Source: Cervus elaphus
Taxonomy: Eukaryota; Chordata; Mammalia; Artiodactyla; Cervidae
NCBI RefSeq assembly: GCF_910594005.1
Contig: NC_057832.1
Coordinates: forward strand, 105,039,152 to 105,103,151
Direction of reading: 5' to 3'
Length of the DNA: 64,000 bases
Shown piece after piece: positions 1 to 64,000 of this stretch. A program made the position numbers and the translations under genes. The notes beneath the pieces were generated by a model. The model had not been told where the DNA came from, made no database searches, and saw only the letters and a program-made list of their open reading frames with translations. Within the stretch, counting starts at the first letter, position 1. The number at the start of each line of letters is the position of its first letter.

Positions 1-320
1 AATGAGGTGCTGGCCCGCTGCAGGGCACACACTGGCTCCCGCTGTGCTCCTCTTCAGGGGAGCACCCGAGGACCAGGCCAGCCAGGAGTCTTTCAAGAAC
101 AGGACGGCCAGGATCTGTCCCATGACATTGGGTACTTGCAGCACACTCAGGGCATTGTGTTGATGGGTTCTAGAGAGCTCTGGCATCCACCCCACATCCT
201 GCAAGCTCTAAGAGCCCAGGAGCAGTGCTGACCTCAATCTTGTGCTCCAGGACACCAAGGCAGAATCACCTATATCTGCTTCTTCTGACAATAAAGACTC
301 CTGAATGGAGTCCACACCAG
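1..320 (+). other. Unassigned left edge; possible 3' end of a neighbouring plus-strand transcript
   Basis: A pyrimidine tract ending in CAG near 57 is followed by sequence open to a TGA at about 229-231, and AATAAA occurs at about 289. This pattern would fit the last exon of a gene entering from the left, but the encoded residues are not recognised and the pattern is short enough to be chance. Confidence 0.2.
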
Positions 321-604
321 GTCCCACAGTGCTCGGAATGCTTTTTGGTGAGGCTGCTGGGCAGAGTGCATCAGGGCACCTGAGCCTGTGTACGGGGGGT
401 GATGGTGGTTATTATTACATGTCAGCTTGGCAAGGCCATGGTACCCAGGTACTTGGTCAAACATTTTTCTAGATATTTATATGAAGGTTTTGGTTTTTTT
501 TAAGAAGAGATTAACATTTAAATCAGCAGACTTTGAGTAAAGCAGATTACCCTCCATAGTGTGGGTGGGCCTCATCAAATAAGTTGAAGGACCAAACAGA
601 CCAC

Positions 605-868
605 GCTTGCGACCCCATGGCTCTGAATTCTCCAGGCCAGAATATTGGAATGGGTTGCCTTTCCCTTGGATCATCCCAACCCAGGGATGAAACCCAGGTC
701 TCCCACATTGCAGGCAGATTCTTTACCAGCTAAGCCACAAGGGAAGCCCAAGAATACTAGAGTGGGTAGTCTATCCCTTCTCCAGGGGATCTTCCCAACC
801 CAGGAATTGAACCAGGGTCCCCTGCATTGCAGGCAGATTCTTTACCAACTGAGGTATCAGAGAAGCCC
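605..868 (-). repeat. Bov-tA SINE pair
   Basis: Two tRNA-derived Bov-tA units lie head to tail in reverse orientation. Both carry the GGATCTTCCCAACCCAGG-type core and end with the GGGAAGCCC or AGAAGCCCT head. Confidence 0.85.
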
Positions 869-1026
869 TAATCTCCCTCAGGAAGAGGGAATTCTTCAGG
901 GACTGCCTTCAGATTCCAGCTGCAACTCATCCCAGCCTGATGGCCCGCCCTGCAGACTTCAGACTTGCCAGCCTCCACAATCACCTGAGCCCAATCCTGA
1001 AATCAATCTCTCCATCTGCCTTGCCC

Positions 1027-1115
1027 GTGTGTGTGTGTGTGTGTGTACACATATATATGTCTCTCTGTAGACATGTATGTATATATGTGTATATATATGT
1101 ATGTACACACACACC
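1027..1115. repeat. TG/TA microsatellite
   Basis: A (TG)n run passes into TATATG and ACAC blocks. It lies inside the old LTR. Confidence 0.85.
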
Positions 1116-1439
1116 CTGTTGGCTCCGTTTTGCTAGAGAATCCTGACTAATCCATTGAGGATGCAGAGAGAACAGGCTCACCTGGCTCTGTAAAGTTTGT
1201 AAATCACGATAACAGTGGCTCCACTCCACTGACGGCCTTTCAGAGGCTTTGGCTGTTTCATGTCCCCGTGAGAACCTGAAGTGCAGGTTAAGTCTTAGGG
1301 TCCAAACCTGGTGCCATCTGACTCCATACCCCCAGTGCTCCCGGCCTCACCATACCATCCTGTGATGCACAATCTGACTCCAAGGACTAGCACTGGGGAT
1401 ATGCAGGGACTGTAGCTTTGCAGACCCTTCAGTGTTTAC

Positions 1440-1660
1440 AGGGGCTTCCCAGGTGGCACTTGTGGTAAAGAACCTGCCTGCCAATGCAGGAGAGGTAAGA
1501 GAGGCGGGTTCCATCCCTGGGTTGCAAAGATCCCCTGGAGGAGGAAATGGCAACCCACTCCAGTATTCTTGCCTGGAGAGTCCCATGGACAGAGGAGCCT
1601 GGTGGTCTAATGTCCAAAGGCTTGCAGAGTCGGCCACGACTGAAGTGACTTAGCACAAGG
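1440..1660 (+). repeat. Bov-tA SINE
   Basis: Starts GGGGCTTCCCAGGTGGCACT and runs through CAACCCACTCCAGTATTC and GACAGAGGAGCCTGGTGG to the 3' ACTGAAGTGACTTAGCA. The tRNA-Glu-like head is intact. Confidence 0.9.
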
Positions 1661-2114
1661 GCAGCGTTTACCAATGGCAGGGGCCTGGAGGGGAGGGGCC
1701 TGACTGGGAGGAACCTGGATGGGAGGGGTCAGCAGGCCTCATACTTCTTTGCAGAGGAAGAGAAATGTTACTGTCACCTTTCAGCTAACAGCTCCATCTC
1801 TGTCCCCTGCCCCACCCAAAGCCTCTGCCTCCCAACGCATCAAAATACTGCCTAGAGGCTTTCTGTGTGGACACCGGGCTGCACTGGTTTAGACTGGAGA
1901 CGGGAGGGCTGGAGCACGGGGTAAGGATGTAGCTTGAGGCCAGACCTCGCTGACTCACTGACGGGGTCACAGCACGCTTGCCCTGGCCTTAATCTAACAC
2001 TTGTCTAACTCTGCCACCAAGTGTGGGGTGCAGAGGTGCTCAGGACGACAGGCTACCTCCCATGCGTGGGTGGGCAGAGGAGCACACAGTGGGGACGGTG
2101 CATTCGGGGCCCTC
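1661..2114. other. SLC23A4: Downstream flank / 3' UTR of SLC23A4, no recognised repeat
   Basis: Unique-looking sequence after the stop codon on the minus strand. It presumably includes the 3' UTR. No canonical poly(A) signal was recognised in it. Confidence 0.4.
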
Positions 2115-58595
<56,481 letters not shown>

Positions 58596-59365
58596 GGCCA
58601 CCTGGGGTCTTCTCGTTTTGGCTTCCTCTCAGAATAGAAAAGAAGCAAAGCTGCTGCAGGAGAGGAAGATTAACTTCTCACAGCCTGCTGAAATAATAAG
58701 AGAGAGGGAAAGACGAGGATCTGAGAGGGTGGGGCCTCCAAGCCCCACCTGCTGGTCTATAACAGACACCCCCTCCGGCCCCCTGCGGTCACTGCAGGGG
58801 ACCAAGGTACACCTAGTGATAGTAAGCGTTGCATCATTTGAAAAGTGTGGGTAGTTGCAGAAGTTAATGATCCCCCATGGCACCAAAGAGACAAATCAGG
58901 GTGCAGCCTGTTGAGAAGTGGCAGGGCAGCACTTTCCGGAAACCAGGTTCCCAGGGGCAGGAGAAGAGGGGGGTGAGGCTCTGGGCCAGACATAGAGGCT
59001 TTTCTGTTTTCTAAAGCTGATTTCTAGTGACTGGTTGAGCTGGAATGAAAGCATTGCAAAAGTGACACCAGCAGCCTGGCCCCTGAGATACATGGACACA
59101 GTCGTTAGGGAGGGACGGCTGACCCTAAATGCTGACTTGGGAGAGGGCAATAAGTCTCACGGGTGGAGCAAAGACCTCAGGTGAGAGGCTGAGAAAAAAA
59201 TGCTTCTACTCCTTGGGTGCCTGTCTCCCTAATATGCAGAAACTTCTAGCAACCTACCTATTGGAGAGACAAATCCAAGAAGGCATAGTCTCGGTCTTAT
59301 CCCGCACAGAGTACTAAAATGCTCCTCTAAAACTCTCGATAAACTCCGCTCTTTGAAGTCCAATG
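58596..59365. other. SLC23A4: Upstream region / possible 5' UTR of SLC23A4
   Basis: On the minus strand a pyrimidine tract with TTATTATTTCAG stands before 58687, a plausible 3' splice site for a 5' UTR exon. No clear TATA box or CpG island was seen. Confidence 0.3.
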
Positions 59366-59580
59366 GGGCTTCCCAGGTGGTGCTAGTAGTAAAGAACCCG
59401 CCTGCCAGTGCAGGAGATGTAAGAGATATGTGTTCAATCCCTGGGTCGGGAAGATCCCCTGGAGGAGGGCATGACAACCAACTCCAATATTCTTGCCCAG
59501 AGAATCCCATGGACAGATAAGCCTGGTGGCTACAGCCCACTGAGTTGCAAAGAGTCAGACACGATGAAGCAACTTAGCAT
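59366..59580 (+). repeat. Bov-tA SINE
   Basis: GGGGCTTCCCAGGTGGTGCT to CACGATGAAGCAACTTAGCA. It lies between SLC23A4 exon 1 and the proviral LTR. Confidence 0.9.
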
Positions 59581-59814
59581 GTATGCACATGAAGGCCAAT
59601 GCAAGCAAATACCTGTTATTCATAATGATGGAATGTTCTAGAACAGATAGCACTGGGACCCAAGTTTCAGGAAACACATAGTGGGACATATATAGACACT
59701 GATAGGAGTCCATCCAAGAGGAAGCCCTGAAAAGCACAAAAATGAGAAGCTTGACATGGGAGGGGACAGAGCTGACTTAGGCTATAAGAGAAAAAACCAA
59801 GGTCAGAAGAGAGT

Positions 59815-60050
59815 CAAAGGTAGTTGACCTTTACTGAATATTAACTGAGCACTGCACCATACCTTTTCTGTTTTTCTTACTAATTGTTCACTACAAACTA
59901 TCATTCACATCCTTATTTTACAAAAGGAGTTAAAATCCTATAAATTCAGATTTTTCTAAGATTAAGAAATATGGGTGTCGATGGGTTAAGCTATTTGCCC
60001 AAGATTCGTAGCAAATGCAGGAGCTGAGATTCAAACCCAGACAATCTTGT
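59815..60050 (+). repeat. MIR/L2-like fragment
   Basis: GTTGACCTTTACTGAATATT and AGCTATTTGCCCAAGATTCG, then GGAGCTGAGATTCAAACCCA, an ancient SINE core. Confidence 0.5.
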
Positions 60051-60187
60051 CCTACAGCCCACGGGGCTCAAGGAGATGCCCATCGGAGCCAGGCAAGTGT
60101 TCTGGGCCTGAAGAGGGCTCAGGGGACACTGTCCAGGGAGTGTGGTCAGAGAGGCTTCCCCACACCACCCAGAAAGGAAATGTGGAT

Positions 60188-60617
60188 TGTTCTGCCCGTA
60201 GTCCGAGTCCCCGGTCGGGAAAGAAGACTCCTCAAAACAATGCAACTTGCAATAGGGGAATTTATTACTGACTTGAGCCAGGGCCTCCCGCCCTCACCAG
60301 GTATGTGAGGACAAAAGGCCCCGAGCCCCAGTTCTCTCAGGTATTTATTAGGTCAAAACAAGCAGCAGGTAGTTGGCGCAAGCGGATTGGTTACACAGTG
60401 GGTAGTTGGCATAAGTGGATTGGTTACACAGTTGCAAGGTAGTTTTTGTTGGCCCAAGGTGGGGCTTTCAGCTTTCCCCTGATAGGTTCCCCTTTTTCTG
60501 GCTAGGCATATGTTGATTGGCTGGCTCAAGGAGGCCTGATAATTATGTTACCCTGGGAAACCAGGCCTACTCCTAATCTAGGCTGCCTGCCATGGCGTTA
60601 GCCATGACAGCCTCACA
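60188..60617 (-). repeat. Proviral 3' LTR, 430 bp
   Basis: On the minus strand it begins TGTGAGGC just after the polypurine tract and ends AGAACA, giving TG...CA ends. CCAAT boxes (ATTGG on the plus strand) lie at 60386-60390, 60419-60423 and 60516-60520. AATAAA occurs at 60344-60349, which could act as a TATA-like element, and at 60261-60266, the likely poly(A) signal. A 33-bp U3 direct repeat occupies 60368-60433. The target duplication cannot be checked because the other end is outside the window. Confidence 0.85.
60368..60433 (-). promoter_or_regulatory. 33-bp tandem U3 repeat with CCAAT boxes
   Basis: Units 60368-60400 and 60401-60433 are direct repeats differing at about three positions, and each holds one CCAAT box. 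Duplicated U3 enhancers are common in gammaretroviral LTRs. Confidence 0.85.
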
Positions 60618-60627
60618 TTTCCCCCCT
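60618..60627 (-). other. Proviral polypurine tract
   Basis: AGGGGGGAAA on the minus strand stands directly before the LTR, as required for plus-strand priming in retroviruses. Confidence 0.85.
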
Positions 60628-60636
60628 GTCTGTTGT

Positions 60637-61553
60637 TCAAGTAGAGGAATCGTCCTCTTCACCTTGTGAAATTGACTGATACTGTTGTCTCAATACCATA
60701 ATTTGGATGGTATTTAGGCGCTCCATAATAAATGAGACCAGACGGTTTAAAATGCATGGACCAAAGGTCAGTAACAATATTAATATTATGAGTGGACCCA
60801 GGAGGGTGGAAATCAAAGTGGTCAACCAGGGGGAGCGCTGAAACCAAGATTTAAACCAGCCTTGTTGGGCTTTTTGTTCTCTCTTTCGCTGGGCTAGTCC
60901 TTCTCTTACTTTCTGGAGAGATTTTTGTACCACCCCTGAATGGTCGATATAGAAACAGCATTTTTCTCCCAGTGCTGCACATAATCTTCCTTGTTGTAGA
61001 AACAACAAATCTAAACCTCTCTTATTCTGTAACACTACTTTAGCCAAGGAGCTCAAGGATTTTTGGAGGTGCGAAGTGGACTGTTCCCATGGTTTTGCAA
61101 CCCCAAGCGGCGCAATAAAAAGAGTCAATTCCCCCACATTTTTCATTTTGGTTCTGATCCCTTCTTCCCCCCCAGGCAGACATAGACAGGCACCTGTTCG
61201 TAGTACTGTGGGCCTTTTCGCTCACAGTTATGGGTGAACAGACCGAAAGAGCCGTGGGCAAAGAACTTGGTCAGTTGGTGGGGACCAAACCCATTACCGT
61301 CAGCCGCCAGCACGCACAAATCAAAGGTCAGTACTGGCCACCATGTCCCTTTGGGGGCCACGTTGGAGCTCGAATTAAGCACATATCCATTCTCAGGATT
61401 GTAGATCACCCAAGTCAGGTTAGCTGGCTGATGGGGGTTGTGGCTGGTTGTTCTTGGGCCGATGAAAACTGTTATCAGCAGGAGAGTTAAGAGGGCTCTC
61501 GTCGTACGAGTTTCAGTTTCAAAGGATTTGACGGGTGATGTCTTGCCTCCCAT
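60637..61553 (-). pseudogene. env: env remnant with internal deletion
   Basis: It starts at ATG 61553 with a hydrophobic signal segment and the N-terminal part of the surface subunit. A frame change near 61150 leads into a short surface stretch with FYCAAWGC (about 61085-61125). A junction near 61065-61080 then joins directly to the transmembrane subunit in a third frame. The TM part keeps the conserved CX6CC motif, the membrane anchor and the cytosolic tail. Most of the surface subunit, the cleavage site and the fusion peptide are missing: the remnant is about 0.9 kb where an intact env is near 2 kb. It cannot make a working envelope protein. Confidence 0.9.
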
Positions 61554-61599
61554 TCTGCTTGCATCTTCTCTTGTTCTTCTGGGGTGGCTTGCCGCAAGT

Positions 61600-62400
61600 G
61601 ATTGCAGTGAACCTAGGGCCCGATCCCATCGACCTTAACAGCAGTAGGAGTGGTAAGGAGAACAACATAAGGACCTTTTCATCTAGGTTCTAATGCTTTA
61701 GATTGGTGTCGTTTTACCCAAACCCAATCACCCGGGCCAATATTATGTGAGGGGATGGTCCCCTTGCTTGTTACTTAATGCCATCAGTGTTTGCTGGAAT
61801 TGTCCCAAGGTAGGGGGTGGTAGGCATTTTCTCTCGAATATAGGACACACAGGAGGGGGTCTTCCATACAGAATCTCAAAAGGGGTAAGATTCAGCTTAT
61901 AAGGGGTGTTACGCGCTTGAAAGAGCGCGAAGGGAAGGAGGGTCACCCAGTCCCCGCCAGTCTCCATTGCCAACTTTGTCAGAGTTTCTTTTAGGGTCCA
62001 ATTCATTCTCTCAACCTGTCCTGAGCTCTGGGGATTATATTTACAATGTAACTTCCATTTTGTCCCCAGAGCTTGGGCCAGCCTGTGTACAATCTGGCTC
62101 ACAAAGGCAGGTCCGTTATCAGAGCCTATAGTCACTGGCAGCCCGTACCTAGGCACCATCTCCTCTAAGATCTTTTTAGCAAACACTGGTGCTGTCTCTC
62201 CCTTATTGGGGAAGGCTTCTACCCATCCTGAGAAGGTATCTACCAGAACCAACAGATAGTGATACCCGTACTTGCCTGGTTTTACCTCAGTGAAATCTAT
62301 CTCCCAGTGTTGCCCTGGCTCTTCCTCTTGGTACCTCGTTCCAGTGTGCTGCCTTTTCCCTGTCCTCATCAGCTGGCACACTTTGCAAGCCTGGATTATC
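61600..62400 (-). pseudogene. pol: pol remnant: integrase
   Basis: The segment at 62381-61743 is open and contains the catalytic core of integrase. The D,D35E triad is visible as Asp29 (EIDFTE), Asp88 (GSDNGPAF) and Glu124 (GQVERMN) of that segment, with exactly 35 residues between the last two. Part of the zinc-binding end precedes it. The C-terminal DNA-binding part continues in another frame to about 61600 with a stop, so the gene is broken. Confidence 0.92.
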
Positions 62401-62552
62401 TCTCATACAGTTGCATTTTGTCGAGGGAACCTCAGGCAGGCCATCTGGAGAAGAGTCAAGGTCTTTTTTTCTCTCAAGTGTGTAGTTGTGTGTAGGTGTT
62501 CACATAGGTGATGACCCAGGATGGCAGGCAATATCAGGTTGTTGTTTTGATC

Positions 62553-63914
62553 TCAGTACCATCCATCTTTGTCATCCTTCTGGAGGGTGGTATCCTCGTT
62601 GATCCAAACGAGGTCAGGGAGGGAATAGTCGGGGACTGGCGGCAGAGTCCCCATACCAGGAGGTGGAAGTCCCACGGCTAATATGGGGGCGGTGTAGTCC
62701 CGGCTGGCCACTTCTAGTAGGGCCCATCTGAGTGTCTGGAAAGCCTGTTTCATTGGCTCAGTCCAAGTCCAGTTTGGGGTCTCTTTACTTCCCTCATATA
62801 AGGGCCGGGCCTTCTCAGCAAACCCCATGATCCACAGTCTACAATATCCAACAGTCCCCAAAAACTCTCTCACCTGGCGGGGGTCTTGGGCTCTGGTATC
62901 TGCAATATTGTTTTCTTCATGGCCTGAGTTAGCCACCTTTGCCCCTGCCTGATCTTATACCCCAAATAGGTGACCTCTTGCCGGGATATTTGCGCCTTCT
63001 TTGCGCTAGCACGATATCTCAAGGTGCCTAGAGTCTGTAAGAGGTCTCTGGTGGCCCGGCTGCATGCCTCCTCTGTGGTTCCAGCCAACATAAGGTCATC
63101 CACATACTGCAGCAGGATGACCTCTGGGTGGCGAGTCTGATATTCATAGAGGTCCTCACTCAGAGCCTCATTAAACAAGGTAGGGGAGTTTTGGAACCCT
63201 GTGGGAGGCGGGTCCAGGTTAGTTGTACTACCGGTTGGCCTTCCCCCTAAGTCTACTCAAAGGCAAAAATCTCCTGGCTCTGGGCCGCCAGGGGTAGGCT
63301 GAAAAAGCATCTTTCAAGTCCAACACAGTGTACCAAGTGTACTCAGGCAGGAGACTGCTCAGGGGGGTATACGGGTTGGGGACAGTAGGGTGTATGTCAC
63401 TCACCCGCTTGTTGACTTCTCGCAGGTCTTGGACAGGTCTGTAATCCGTACTCCCCGGCTTCTTCACCAGTAGTAAGGGGGTGTTCCAAGGGGATTGGCA
63501 CCGCTTGAGAATTCCAGCATCTATGAGCCGTCGAATGTGGGGAGTGATCCCCCGCCGAGCCTCCTGGCTCATAGGGTATTGCCTCACCCTCACAGGAGTT
63601 GCCTCGGCTTTTAGTTCGATGATGACCGGATGTCTCTGTTTAGCCAGTCCCATTCCTGCTGTTTCTGCCCATGCCAACGGGTATTTGTGAACCCACGGTT
63701 GTGTATCTGGTGCTATAACCTCTGAGGGCTTAGGCACAAAAAGTCTGTATTCATCTCTTAAAGCTAGAGACAAGACATGTATCGGCTGTCCAAGTCCATC
63801 CGTGACTGACATTCCCCCAGGGTCAAAATGGATCTGAGCATTAACTTTAGTCAACAAGTCCCGTCCAAGTAGAGGGGCTGGGCATCCTGGTATCACCAAA
63901 AACGAATGGGACAC
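62553..63914 (-). pseudogene. pol: pol remnant: protease end and reverse transcriptase
   Basis: 63914-63228 holds the end of protease (PAPLLGRDLLTK) and the RT fingers with YRPVQDLREVNKRV and VLDLKDAF, the first catalytic Asp. The frame is lost near 63230-63300. 63178-62870 carries the YVDD active-site box at about 63106-63095, and 62936-62553 holds the thumb/connection with REFLGTVGYCRLWI in another frame. Only about 250 bases separate the connection from integrase, too few for RNase H, so that domain is deleted. Multiple frameshifts make it inactive. Confidence 0.92.
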
Positions 63915-64000
63915 CTGATGGGTCCCCAGATTTACTTTCTGTTCCGTGGTCCAACAATATTTTTTTTGTCCCTGTGGCTCCCTGCACCAGGCTGGTTTTT

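Larger units (their letters stand above)
380..1165 (+). repeat. Old ERVL/MaLR-type LTR, interrupted by SINEs
   Basis: Sequence such as gagattaacatttaaatcag, the GTGGGTGGGCCTCATC stretch and CAGCCTCCACAATCA followed by gagaatcctgactaat is typical of an old mammalian LTR. The element is split by the Bov-tA pair at 605-868 and carries a TG/TA microsatellite at 1027-1115. Confidence 0.6.
60188..64000 (-). mobile_element. Defective gammaretrovirus-like endogenous provirus, 3' part
   Basis: Minus-strand order is protease end, RT, integrase, env, polypurine tract and 3' LTR, running off the right edge, so the 5' LTR and gag are not in view. All frames are broken. The gene order, the env TM layout and the short LTR with CCAAT boxes point to the gamma/ERV1 class. 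The provirus points toward SLC23A4 in the same transcriptional direction. Confidence 0.93.

Noticed and set aside
1027..1115. Regular TG/TA pattern as a structured or regulatory array
   Set aside because: It is an ordinary microsatellite inside an old LTR, with no spacer-repeat organisation.
60637..61146. TM envelope segment as a possible co-opted (syncytin-like) gene
   Set aside because: The surface subunit, cleavage site and fusion peptide are missing and the upstream frame is shifted, so a functional fusion protein is not expected.

Overview
This window is nuclear genomic DNA from a ruminant, most likely a bovid. The evidence is the repeat content: at least ten BovB (RTE-type) LINE fragments, about twenty tRNA-derived Bov-tA/Bov-A2 SINEs, cetartiodactyl CHR-type SINEs and bovine-type L1 3' ends, on top of older mammalian MIR, L2, MaLR/ERVL LTRs and hAT elements. 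No bacterial genes, CRISPR arrays or structural RNA genes were seen.

The one host gene I can support fills the window on the minus strand. Twelve coding exons, from 58595 down to 2115, join in phase at GT-AG introns into a 611-residue reading frame of the SLC23 (NCS2) family. The nucleobase-type E-N-x-G motif at residues 398-401, where the vitamin C carriers SLC23A1/A2 have P-N-x-G, points to SLC23A4 (SNBT1), a sodium-dependent nucleobase transporter that is a pseudogene in humans. No internal stop or frameshift is visible, so the gene looks functional here. Introns 1 (14.7 kb), 3 (11.3 kb), 4 (11.7 kb) and 8 (7.5 kb) hold most of the repeats.

Two processed retrocopies lie antisense to the gene. 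The RPS19 copy in intron 8 has a full-length open frame, a poly(A) tail and a 14-bp target-site duplication inside an MLT1-like LTR. The UQCRB copy in intron 1 has one premature stop, a poly(A) tail and a 13-bp target-site duplication inside a BovB fragment that itself interrupts an L1.

The right end (60188 to the window edge) is the 3' part of a defective gammaretrovirus-like endogenous provirus on the minus strand: partial protease, reverse transcriptase, integrase, a deleted env, polypurine tract and 3' LTR. It is transcriptionally co-oriented with SLC23A4 and its LTR lies about 1.6 kb upstream of the first coding exon, so an LTR-driven effect on SLC23A4 is possible.

Exon positions were derived by reading splice sites and checking codon phase by hand. 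Repeat boundaries are approximate unless a target-site duplication is given.
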